From the NCBI GenBank assembly GCA_963759375.1, contig CAVWYY010000008.1:434001-498000 (forward strand): 64,000 bases of DNA, given 5' to 3'. Positions 53,569-60,750 of this stretch are shown in pieces. Under the pieces are notes generated by a model that was not told the DNA's origin, searched no databases, and was given only the letters and a program-made list of their open reading frames with translations. The position numbers and the translations under genes were made by a program. Within the stretch, counting starts at the first letter, position 1, and each line of letters starts with the position of its first letter. The stretch is from DASSUW01 sp963759375. GTDB taxonomy: Bacteria > Actinomycetota > Thermoleophilia > Solirubrobacterales > Solirubrobacteraceae.

Positions 53569-54455
53569 CCGCCTGCGATCTGCGCCTTGAACGTCCGGCC
53601 GCCGTCCTCGGAGACGGTGACCGTGCCGTCGATCAGCGCCGCGTAGAGCTTCCCGTCGCCGTCGACGGTCAGCGCCTGCGGCTCGCCGCCGGTGGAGCCG
53701 CGGTCCTCCCACGTCCTCCCGCCGTCGGTCGAGACCTTGACCGGCCCGCCCGGGTCGATCCGGTAGAGCTCGCCGCTGTCGGCCCAGGCGAACCGCACGT
53801 TCGGCGTGGGATCGCGCTCGCGCCAGCTCTGGCCGCCGTCCTCGGATGCGAAGATCCCGCGCTCGGTGCTGCCGATCCAGCGCTGGTCGTCGCGCGGGTC
53901 GACCTCGAGGGCCACGAGCGGCTGCGGCGCGGCGCGCGTGGCCCACGTCCGTCCCTCATCCGTGCTGGCCAGGGCGACCGACTGCCCGAACAGCGCCGTG
54001 GCGATCGTGTCGCCGGACAGCTCGATCGCGTGGAAGTCCGCCTTGCCGAGCTCGGACACCGACTCCCAGGTCCTGCCCGCGTCGCCGGAGCGGATCAGCC
54101 CGAGCGCCTGCGGGAGCGCCTCACCGGCGGCCGGATGCCCGGAGCCGAGCAGCTCGCCCGGCCCTGCGAAGCGCACCACCAAGGCCTCGGAGACGGTGCC
54201 GGAGCCGTCCGGCGTGGTGAGCCTCCCCTCCACCTTCTGCGGCTTCTTCGCGCCCGGCGGGATCCGGTACAGCCCGGTGTTGGTGGCCATGTAGAGCACC
54301 GAGTCCGCGGGATCGACGGTGAGCGAGCCGACGATCGGCGGGTCGCCGTCCGGATCCACCCACGGCGCGGCGGGACCGGCCTCGATCGTCGCCGAGTCGT
54401 CCCCGCAGCCCGCCAGCGCCGCCGCCAGCAGCGCGATCAGCAGTACCCCCCGCAC
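53565..54455 (-). CDS. BNR-repeat (sialidase-like propeller) lipoprotein
   Basis: 296 residues from GTG 54455. Signal peptide and lipobox LAGC (GVLLIALLAAALAGCGDD). Five Asp-box/BNR motifs (S-x-D-x-G-x-T-W) at spaced intervals: SGDAGRTWE, STDEGRTWA, SEDGGQSWR, STDGGRTWE, SEDGGRTFK. This predicts a six- or seven-bladed beta-propeller on the outer face of the membrane. Sialidase catalytic residues are not evident, so binding or a photosystem-assembly YCF48-like role is as likely. Only 5 bp from the upstream M20 gene, so likely co-transcribed. Confidence 0.82.
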   Translation of the reverse strand: MRGVLLIALLAAALAGCGDDSATIEAGPAAPWVDPDGDPPIVGSLTVDPADSVLYMATNTGLYRIPPGAKKPQKVEGRLTTPDGSGTVSEALVVRFAGPGELLGSGHPAAGEALPQALGLIRSGDAGRTWESVSELGKADFHAIELSGDTIATALFGQSVALASTDEGRTWATRAAPQPLVALEVDPRDDQRWIGSTERGIFASEDGGQSWRERDPTPNVRFAWADSGELYRIDPGGPVKVSTDGGRTWEDRGSTGGEPQALTVDGDGKLYAALIDGTVTVSEDGGRTFKAQIAGG

Positions 54456-54460
54456 TCCCT

Positions 54461-55672
54461 TCAGGATGCCAGCACGAGCCGGATCACGGTGCGCGCGACC
54501 GCGACGAGCTCGTCCACCGCCACCCACTCGTCCACCGCGTGCGCCCGCTCGATCCCGGTCGTCCCGGCCATCACGCACGGGATGCCGCGCGCCGCGAACA
54601 GCCGCATGTCGGCGCCCCACGGGACGCCGGCGACCCGCGCCGGGACCCCGCGCTCGGCGCTCACGGCGGCCGCCACGCGGACGGCCCACGGGTGGTCGGC
54701 CGCCGTCTCGGCGGGCAGGAAGGCGCCGCCGGTCCAGTGCACCTCGGCCGGCGCCTCGCCGTCGTCGAGCGCGGCCGCCACCGCGTCTTCCAGCGCGGCG
54801 CGGACCGACGCGGCGTCGGCGCCGACGGGCACGCCGATCCGGCCCTCGGCCTCGACGCGGTCGGGCACCTGGCTCGACCACTCGCCACCGGCCGCGCGGC
54901 CGACGAGCAGCGGGTAGGGAAGCTCGAGGTCGCGCATGAGCGGGTGCTCGACGGCGCGGTTCATCCGCGCCTCGAGGTCGGCCAGCGCGGCGTGCACGCG
55001 CACGTAGCGATCGATCGCCGAGCAGCCCTCGAGCCGGTAGGCGGCGTGCGCCGCGCGCCCCGGGACCACGCAGCGGAACGTGAGCGCGCCGGCCTGCGCG
55101 CATACGACGTCCCAGCCGGTCGGCTCGGCGATCAGCGCGGCGTCGAACGCCGCGTCGCGCTCGAGCGCCGCGAACGTCCCGAGCCCGCCGTCCTCCTCGG
55201 AGCTCACGCACTGGAGGACGATCTCCGGCGTGGAAGCGCCGGCCGCCCGGAGCGCCGCCAGCGCGTGCAGCAGCGCGACGACGGCGCCCTTCATGTCCAC
55301 CGCGCCGCGGCCGTACAGGCGCCCGTCCTGGCGCTCGCCCGACCAGGGACCGGTCGTCCACGGAACGGTGCCCGGGCCGACCACATCGACGTGGCCGTTG
55401 AGCACGAGGCGGCCCGGCGCTCGGCCCGGCAGCGTCACGGTGAGGCCCCACAGCGCGTCGCGCGCCGCCTCCTCGCCGGGGTGGTCCGGGTGCGTGCGCA
55501 GCGCGGCGAGCTCGTGCGCGTGCAGGTCGGCCTCGAGGCCGGCGCCGGCGGCCAGCGCCGCCAGCGCCTCGAGCGCCGGCCGCTCGTCGCCGGTCACGCT
55601 CGGGACGCGCAGGAGCGCCGCCGCGTCGCGGGCGAGCGCCTCGGGATCCAGGGCCTCGAGCGCGGCGTTCAT
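54461..55672 (-). CDS. M20-family metallopeptidase (ArgE/DapE/acetylornithine deacetylase-like)
   Basis: 403 residues from ATG 55672. Di-zinc site motifs: VLNGHVDVVGPG (HxD), LYGRGAVDMKGAVVALLHAL (bridging Asp), CVSSEEDGGLGTFAAL (catalytic/ligand Glu-Glu), and IAEPTGWDVVCAQAGAL. A lid/dimerisation domain contains GRAAHAAYRLEG. The C-terminal His ligand lies in IERAHAVDEWV. Removes acyl groups from amino acids or hydrolyses peptides; substrate undetermined. Confidence 0.9.
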   Translation of the reverse strand: MNAALEALDPEALARDAAALLRVPSVTGDERPALEALAALAAGAGLEADLHAHELAALRTHPDHPGEEAARDALWGLTVTLPGRAPGRLVLNGHVDVVGPGTVPWTTGPWSGERQDGRLYGRGAVDMKGAVVALLHALAALRAAGASTPEIVLQCVSSEEDGGLGTFAALERDAAFDAALIAEPTGWDVVCAQAGALTFRCVVPGRAAHAAYRLEGCSAIDRYVRVHAALADLEARMNRAVEHPLMRDLELPYPLLVGRAAGGEWSSQVPDRVEAEGRIGVPVGADAASVRAALEDAVAAALDDGEAPAEVHWTGGAFLPAETAADHPWAVRVAAAVSAERGVPARVAGVPWGADMRLFAARGIPCVMAGTTGIERAHAVDEWVAVDELVAVARTVIRLVLAS

Positions 55673-56006
55673 CGACCTGGACGGTAATGCTCGCCACAAC
55701 TGTCCAATCGGGGAGTAGTCGCGAATTCATGCGCCGCGTACTCTGATCCTGCTCGAAGCCCTGTCCTTGGACGGGCCGAGGTGGGACCCGCCCCGCCCGC
55801 CAGGGGCGGGTCCCACCTGGGTTCGTAGGTCACGGACCCAGACATCGATGCACCGGCGCAGGACGCGCCGGCGACAGCGGCCGCTTACGAGTCCGGCGCA
55901 CGACGCGACCGGCGTAGGCCGCCGGCTTCGCCCAACCTTCCTGCCTCGTGCGCACCGATCGCACCGCCCGCCGGGCGGCGTTCGACCTCCGTTACTCTGG
56001 AACCCG
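55673..56006. other. Intergenic region with a perfect 16-bp-stem hairpin
   Basis: Divergent region between the M20 gene and the XRE-cupin gene. It contains AGGTGGGACCCGCCCC (55779-55794) and its exact complement (55803-55818) across an 8-nt loop; no T-tract follows. No credible gene. CGTTACTCTGG just before GTG 56007 has no ribosome site, so the regulator may be weakly translated or leaderless. Confidence 0.6.
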
Positions 56007-56579
56007 GTGCTACGCGACAGTCACAACTCCACGCCCGATCTCGGCGCCGCGCTCGGCGCCCGCGTCCGCGAGCTGCGACGCGACCGGGGTCTCACCCTCA
56101 AGGCGCTCGGCGCTGACGCCGGCCTGTCGCACCCGTTCCTGAGCCAGCTCGAGCGCGGCCTCGCCCGACCGAGCGTCAGCTCCGTGGAGCGAATCGCGCA
56201 GGCGCTCGACGTGCCGGTCAGCATGCTCTGGACCGCGCCGCGGCGGAGGACCGCGCGAGTGGTGCGCGCCGGCGAGGGCGCCGTCACGGCGCACCCGGAC
56301 CCCGACGCCCCGGGCGGCATCCGCGAGGTGTCGCCGGACCGCACGTCGGTGCGCGTGCGCGAGTGGCACGGCGGCTCGCGCTCGTGGACCGACGAGCGCG
56401 ACACCACCACGGGCGAGGTGATGGTGTACGTCGTCCGCGGCGCCCTCGAGGTCGACGTCGACGGGACGATCCACGTCCTGCGTCAGGGCGACTCGCTGTT
56501 CTTCGACGGCACGGTGCGCCATCGCATGCGCCGCCGCGGCGGCACCGGCACGCGCGCCCTATACGTCGCGACGCGTTAG
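56007..56579 (+). CDS. XRE-family regulator with C-terminal cupin domain
   Basis: 190 residues from GTG 56007. N-terminal HTH_3 at about 15-68 (GARVRELRRDRGLTLKALGA, DAGLSHPFLSQLERGLARPS). C-terminal cupin at about 115-185 (GEVMVYVVRGALEVDVDGT, HVLRQGDSLFFDGTVRHRM). This architecture is common among repressors of amino acid, polyamine or sugar catabolism; the cupin binds the ligand. It overlaps the convergent methyltransferase gene by 21 bp. Confidence 0.9.
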   Translation: MLRDSHNSTPDLGAALGARVRELRRDRGLTLKALGADAGLSHPFLSQLERGLARPSVSSVERIAQALDVPVSMLWTAPRRRTARVVRAGEGAVTAHPDPDAPGGIREVSPDRTSVRVREWHGGSRSWTDERDTTTGEVMVYVVRGALEVDVDGTIHVLRQGDSLFFDGTVRHRMRRRGGTGTRALYVATR

Positions 56580-57188
56580 CCGGTGCACGGCACCGTTCGC
56601 CAGCCCGGCGATCGGGCGTGAGCTGATCGCCCAGTCGCGCGCGGCGTCCTCGAGAAAGCGCGCGGCCGGGGGCCGGCCCGGGTCGGCGAGCCACACCTCG
56701 CGGCCGAGCCGCGGGAGCAGCGGCAGCAGCGCCTCGCCGTTGCGTGCCTCGTAGAGCACGTCGGACGCGAGCACGAGGTCCCACGGCGCCCGCTCGAGGA
56801 GCGGGGCGGGCTCGGCCCACGAGCAGACCATGGTCTCGAGCTCGGCGCCGTTGCGCTCGGCGTTGGCGCGCGCCATCGCGATCGCGTCGGGCGCCCAGTC
56901 GGTGGCCAGCACGCGACCCCCGGACAGCGCGGCCGCGATGCTCGGGAGCCCGAGCCCGCAGCCGAGCTCCAGCGTGCGCGCGCCGCGCAGCGCACGAGCC
57001 GAGACGGCGCGCGCCAGCGCGAGCGAGCTCGGCCACAGCTCCGCCCAGTACGGGAGGTACTCCTCGTGCTCGAACGCCGCCTCGTCGAGCAGCGCCTCGG
57101 CGTTGCGCGGGCGCAGCAGGCGCAGGTCGCGCCCGTCGATCGCGACCACCTCCTCGACGACGTCGTCCATGCACATGGTTGTATCCAT
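56559..57188 (-). CDS. Class I SAM-dependent methyltransferase
   Basis: About 209 residues. SAM-binding motif I is TLELGCGLGLPSIAAALSGG, motif II VLATDWAPDAIAMARANAER and the post-motif DLVLASDVLYEARNGEALL. The EEYLPYWAELWPSSLALARA segment before motif I is characteristic of the METTL/ETFB-lysine methyltransferase group. Three possible ATGs (57188, 57176, 57170) lie together; the first is given. The substrate may be a protein lysine or small molecule. Confidence 0.85.
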   Translation of the reverse strand: MDTTMCMDDVVEEVVAIDGRDLRLLRPRNAEALLDEAAFEHEEYLPYWAELWPSSLALARAVSARALRGARTLELGCGLGLPSIAAALSGGRVLATDWAPDAIAMARANAERNGAELETMVCSWAEPAPLLERAPWDLVLASDVLYEARNGEALLPLLPRLGREVWLADPGRPPAARFLEDAARDWAISSRPIAGLANGAVHRLTRRDV

Positions 57189-57227
57189 CCCATCCCTCGA
57201 TCGGATGCGAGAGTCACGAGCGTCGAC

Positions 57228-58169
57228 GTGGCGCGCCGAGCCGGCGTGTCCCAGTCGACCGTGTCGTTGGTTCTGTCGGGCAAGGGCGCCGGCCGGATCT
57301 CGGCGCGGACCGAGGCGGCGGTGCGCGCGGCAGCCGAAGAGCTCGGCTACCGGCCGAACGCCGCGGCGCGGACGCTGCGGACGGGAACGGCGCGGACGGT
57401 CGGCCTCGTGGTGACCGACGTGACGCACCCGTTCTTCGGCCCGGTGCTGCGCGGCGCCCAGGCGGCGGCGTGGCGCGCCGACTACGCGGTGGCGCTGGTG
57501 GACGTCGCGAACGACCCCGACCGCGAGCTGGCGTCGTTCGAGGCGCTGCGCGCCGGCCCCGCCGACGGCTTCATGTTCTTCACGGTCGACCCTCCGGAGG
57601 GCAGCGGCGAGCACGTGGTGGCGATCGAGGTCCAGCCGCCCGGCATGGCCTACGTGCGGTTCGACACCGAGCGCGGCACCGAGCTCGCGCTGCGCCACCT
57701 GCTCGACCTCGGGCACACGCGCATCGGGCACCTCGGCTCGCGACTCGACGCCGAGACGTTCCGGCGCCGCCGCGCGGCGATCGCCGCCGTGCTCGGCGAC
57801 GGGGTGCCGTACGAGACCGCGCCGTTCGACTACGACGAGGCCTGCCGCGCGACGCTGCGGCTGCTCGACCGCGAGCCGCGGCCGACCGCGATCTTCTGCG
57901 ACGACGACATCCTGGCCGGCGGCGTCTACATGGCCGCGCGCGAGCGCGGGCTGCGGATCCCGGCGGACCTGTCGGTGGTGGGGTTCGACGACCTGCCGTT
58001 CGCGCGCGTGTTCGACCCGCCGCTGACGACGATCCGGATCGACCCGGCGGCGCTGGGCGCGACGGCGTTCGAGGTCCTGGCCGAGCTCATGGCCGGCCAT
58101 GAGGCGCAAGGGCACGTGCTACCCGTCGAGCTCGTGGTTCGCGGCTCGACGGGTCCCGCGCCGGACTAG
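57228..58169 (+). CDS. LacI-family transcriptional regulator (start codon unclear)
   Basis: N-terminal LacI HTH (SVDVARRAGVSQSTVSLVLS, hinge GYRPNAAARTLRTG) and periplasmic-binding-like effector domain (VGLVVTDVTHPFFGPVLRGA, AIFCDDDILAGGVYMAARER, SVVGFDDLPFARVFDPPLTT). The sequence fits a protein starting at VTSVDVARR, but that codon is GTC (57213), not GTG, and no usual start lies upstream in frame. The first canonical codon is GTG 57228, which cuts helix 1. A start-codon mutation, base-call error or non-standard start is possible. Confidence 0.82.
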   Translation: MARRAGVSQSTVSLVLSGKGAGRISARTEAAVRAAAEELGYRPNAAARTLRTGTARTVGLVVTDVTHPFFGPVLRGAQAAAWRADYAVALVDVANDPDRELASFEALRAGPADGFMFFTVDPPEGSGEHVVAIEVQPPGMAYVRFDTERGTELALRHLLDLGHTRIGHLGSRLDAETFRRRRAAIAAVLGDGVPYETAPFDYDEACRATLRLLDREPRPTAIFCDDDILAGGVYMAARERGLRIPADLSVVGFDDLPFARVFDPPLTTIRIDPAALGATAFEVLAELMAGHEAQGHVLPVELVVRGSTGPAPD

Positions 58170-58172
58170 CGC

Positions 58173-58544
58173 TCAGTCCGCCACGGCCGGGGTCACATGA
58201 CCCGGCTCGGCGGACACGAACGTCGTCTCCGGGTACTTCTCGGCCACGGGCGTCACGGCGACGCGGTGGTCGAGGCCGACGCCGACCACGAGGTCGTACC
58301 CCTGGGCGGCGAAGTAGTGGGTCACCGAGAGCTGCTCGGTCGAGGTGCGCGGTACACGCAGCTGGGCCTCGGAGCCGGCGCGCGCGACTGCCGCGCGAGC
58401 CTCGTCGAGGACTGCCGGGTCATTGCCCGCAGCCGCGTCCACCACGACCACGACCCGCCGCTCCGTCGGTGCGGCCGGGGCCGCCTGAGCGATCGCGAAG
58501 ACCACGATCGCCAAGAGCCCGGCGGTGAGGAGTCGGTAGGTCAT
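58173..58544 (-). CDS. Exported truncated BMP/PnrA-like protein
   Basis: 123 residues. Signal-like N-terminus MTYRLLTAGLLAIVVFAIAQ ending APAAP. The rest matches only the N-terminal lobe of basic membrane protein/PnrA substrate-binding proteins: VVVVVDAAAGNDPAVLDEAR, then HYFAAQGYDLVVGVGLDHRV and VAEKYPETTFVSAEPGH. Full-length family members are about 330-360 residues, so the C-terminal lobe is absent. It may be a remnant or a single-lobe protein. A 9-bp inverted repeat overlaps its start codon. Confidence 0.65.
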   Translation of the reverse strand: MTYRLLTAGLLAIVVFAIAQAAPAAPTERRVVVVVDAAAGNDPAVLDEARAAVARAGSEAQLRVPRTSTEQLSVTHYFAAQGYDLVVGVGLDHRVAVTPVAEKYPETTFVSAEPGHVTPAVAD

Positions 58545-58569
58545 ACGAATGAGCGTAATACGTATGACC
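58539..58569. promoter_or_regulatory. 9-bp inverted repeat over the BMP-like start codon
   Basis: GGTCATACG (58539-58547) and its exact complement CGTATGACC (58561-58569) flank 13 nt, including the ATG (complement of 58542-58544). It may act as an operator or an mRNA hairpin hiding the start. The LacI protein next door is a candidate binder, but that is speculation. Confidence 0.45.
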
Positions 58570-58646
58570 AAGTTCTACAAGTCGGGACAACCGAACCTTC
58601 ACATGCGGGATCGGTGCGTGAGGACCGCGGCGAGGTCGGGCACCGT

Positions 58647-59234
58647 ATGAGGGAGGTGCCCATCTCCGCCATCCTCGCGCTGCTCGCCCTCGCGCTGTCG
58701 GCGCCGCCCGCGGCACCGTCGCGCGCCGTCGGCCAGCCCTGGCACGGCCGGATCGTCCACGCACAGCAGCTGCCGCCGGCCGGACCCGGGTTCGTGAGCT
58801 GGGATCCGATCCGCAAGCACCTCGTCAACCGCGGTTGGCGCCGCTGGGGCACCGGCCGCCTCCTGCGCACCGTCGAGCGCGTGACCGCCGCGTACGCGCG
58901 CCGGCACCCGCAGGCGCCGCCGATTCTCATCGGCGACCTCTCGCGCCGGCACGGCGGGAACTTCGGCAAGCGGTTCGGCGGCCTCGGCCACGCCTCACAC
59001 CAGAACGGGCTCGACGCCGATGTCTACTACCCGCGCCGCGACGGCCGGCTGCGCCGCGCCGGCCGGCCCGGCCAGGTCGACCGCAAGGCGGCGCAGGAGC
59101 TCGTCGACGCGTTCGTGCGCGAGGGCGCCGAGTACGTCTTCGTCGGGCCGTCGCTGGGGCTGCGCGGGCCGCGCAAGGTCGTGGTGCCGCTCGTGCACCA
59201 CGACGACCACCTGCACGTCCGCCTCAGGGGGTAG
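58647..59234 (+). CDS. Penicillin-insensitive murein endopeptidase-like protein (MepA/M74)
   Basis: 195 residues from ATG 58647. Signal peptide MREVPISAILALLALALSAP. M74/LAS-type zinc motifs: LIGDLSRRHGGNFGKRFGG, GHASHQNGLDADVYYPRRDG (H-x6-D), and VPLVHHDDHLHVRLRG (HxH). Cleaves peptidoglycan cross-links in the cell wall. At 195 residues it is shorter than E. coli MepA (274). Overlaps the convergent zinc-ribbon gene by 11 bp. Confidence 0.85.
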   Translation: MREVPISAILALLALALSAPPAAPSRAVGQPWHGRIVHAQQLPPAGPGFVSWDPIRKHLVNRGWRRWGTGRLLRTVERVTAAYARRHPQAPPILIGDLSRRHGGNFGKRFGGLGHASHQNGLDADVYYPRRDGRLRRAGRPGQVDRKAAQELVDAFVREGAEYVFVGPSLGLRGPRKVVVPLVHHDDHLHVRLRG

Positions 59235-59547
59235 CCGAGCCCTCGGGCAGCCGGCGATCGAGCTCCTCGCGGACGCTCCCCTGGATGTCGTCGAACTGCT
59301 GCTCGAGGTTGCGCTCGACCCGGCTGACCTCGCGATCGAGCTTGCTGTCGGCCTCGTTGCCGGCGGCGACCAGCATCAGGAACATCCCGCCGAGCACGAC
59401 GACCGCGAACAGGAACAGCAGGAACGCCATGCCGACCAGGCCGGTGCGGCGCTTGAACGAGCCCCCGCAATACGGGCATCGCCCCCCGCTCTCGAACGAG
59501 ATGCGCGCGCAATTCGGGCACACGCGCTGAACGGGCTGATCCACCAC
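59224..59547 (-). CDS. Zinc-ribbon single-pass membrane protein
   Basis: 107 residues from GTG 59547 (VVDQPVQRVCPNCARISFES). An N-terminal CPNC-x10-CPYC zinc ribbon (about 9-27) is followed by one transmembrane helix (about 36-62, GLVGMAFLLFLFAVVVLGGM) and a charged coiled-coil-like tail (LDREVSRVERNLEQQFDDIQ). No named family. Role unknown; the layout is cytosolic ribbon, helix, extracytoplasmic coiled coil, or the reverse. Confidence 0.75.
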   Translation of the reverse strand: MVDQPVQRVCPNCARISFESGGRCPYCGGSFKRRTGLVGMAFLLFLFAVVVLGGMFLMLVAAGNEADSKLDREVSRVERNLEQQFDDIQGSVREELDRRLPEGSATP

Positions 59548-59567
59548 GAGAGCGTATCGTCGCCGCG

Positions 59568-60386
59568 ATGGCTCCCCTCGCACTCGTCACCGGCGCGTCC
59601 AGCGGGATCGGTCGCGCCTGCGCGCAGCACCTGAACGGCCTCGGATTCCACGTGCTGGCGGGCGTCCGCAACGAGGCCGACGCGCCGCCCGGGCTCGAGC
59701 CGGTGCGGCTCGACGTCACCTCAGAGGCCGACGTCGCGGCGGTGAAGGAGCGTGTCGGCGCCGAGTTGGGGGCGCTCGTCAACAACGCGGGCATCGCGAT
59801 CATGGGCCCGGTCGAGGGCGTGCCGGTCGCCGACTGGCGCCGCCAGATGGAGGTCAACTTCATCGGGCAGATCGCGGTGACGCGCGCGCTGCTGCCGGCG
59901 CTCGTGCGCAGCCGCGGGCGCGTCGTGAACCTGAGCTCGATCGGCGGGCGCGTGGCGATGCCGCTGTTCGGGCCGTACTCGGCGTCGAAGTTCGCGCTCG
60001 AGGCGGTGACCGACGCGCTGCGGCGCGAGGTCGCCCAGCACGGCGTGAAGGTGGTGGCCGTGGAGCCGGGCGCGATCGCGACGCCGATCTGGGACAAGGG
60101 CCTCGTCGAGGCCCAGGAGCGGCTCGACGCGATGCCGCCGGACGTGCCGCGCCGCTACGAGGGACTGATCGCGGCGGTGCGCCGGGCGGCGCGCAACATG
60201 GGCGAGGAGGGGCTCCCTCCCGAGGAGGTCGCCGAGGTGGTCGGCCGCGCCGTCACCGCTCGGCACCCGCGCACCCGGTACGTGATCGGGCGCGAGGCGC
60301 GTGTGCAGGCGGTGCTGGCGCGGCTGCTGCCGGATCGCGCGTTCGACGCGCTGATCCGGCGGGCGCTTACTTCAGGCGGTAGATGA
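59568..60386 (+). CDS. Short-chain dehydrogenase/reductase
   Basis: 272 residues. NAD(P)-binding ALVTGASSGIGRACAQHLNG, LVNNAGIA, catalytic Ser in VVNLSSIGGRVAMP and YSASK (Tyr-x3-Lys). The classical SDR fold is complete. The DVTSEADV segment and ALRREVAQHGVKVVAVEPGA are typical of SDRs acting on steroid- or retinol-like alcohols. Substrate unknown. Converges with infA, overlapping by 20 bp. Confidence 0.92.
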   Translation: MAPLALVTGASSGIGRACAQHLNGLGFHVLAGVRNEADAPPGLEPVRLDVTSEADVAAVKERVGAELGALVNNAGIAIMGPVEGVPVADWRRQMEVNFIGQIAVTRALLPALVRSRGRVVNLSSIGGRVAMPLFGPYSASKFALEAVTDALRREVAQHGVKVVAVEPGAIATPIWDKGLVEAQERLDAMPPDVPRRYEGLIAAVRRAARNMGEEGLPPEEVAEVVGRAVTARHPRTRYVIGREARVQAVLARLLPDRAFDALIRRALTSGGR

Positions 60387-60585
60387 GGCGCGCGCGGGTG
60401 AGGTCGTACGGCGACACCTCGACGCGGACGCGGTCGCCCGGGTTCACGCGGATGCGCGCGCGGCGCATGCGGCCCGCCATGTGGGCGAGCACGGAATGCC
60501 CGTTGTCGAGCGTGACGCGGAACATCAGGTTGGGCAGGGACTCATCTACTACACCTTCGAGGGCAAGCTTCTCTTCGACGGCCAT
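60367..60585 (-). CDS. infA: Translation initiation factor IF-1
   Basis: 72 residues: MAVEEKLALEGVVDESLPNL, MFRVTLDNGHSVLAHMAGRM, the OB-fold loops RRARIRVNPGDRVRVEVSPY and DLTRARLIYRLK. Binds the ribosomal A site with IF-2 and IF-3. ATG 60585 follows GGAGGTGA, an ideal ribosome site; the GTG 9 bp upstream is part of that site and not a start. Here infA stands alone, not beside map/rpmJ/rpsM as in most actinobacteria, so it may be a second copy. Confidence 0.95.
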   Translation of the reverse strand: MAVEEKLALEGVVDESLPNLMFRVTLDNGHSVLAHMAGRMRRARIRVNPGDRVRVEVSPYDLTRARLIYRLK

Positions 60586-60750
60586 GGCTGTCACCTCCGG
60601 ATTCGCTGTGACGAGCGCCGCTGGGTGCCGCGGGCGGGCGGCACGCGCTCGGAAGAACGTGTGGCGTGTTCCCCTGCAGGCGGCTCCGCGACGGCGCGCC
60701 AGGGATCACGCGGCTACATACATGGTAGCTGGCAGGGGTACCGACGAAAC
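60586..60750. promoter_or_regulatory. Divergent infA / MFS promoter region
   Basis: 165 bp between divergent starts. GCTAC (60713-60717) and GTAGC (60725-60729) form an inverted repeat around ACATACATG about 21 bp before the MFS ATG. The GGCGGG/CCCGC-rich half next to infA holds its ribosome site. No clear -35/-10 pair assigned. Confidence 0.35.

Noticed and set aside
54081..54917. Plus-strand frames opposite the BNR lipoprotein and M20 genes
   Set aside because: Low-complexity Ser/Arg/Ala translations without start signals; the minus-strand genes are fully supported.
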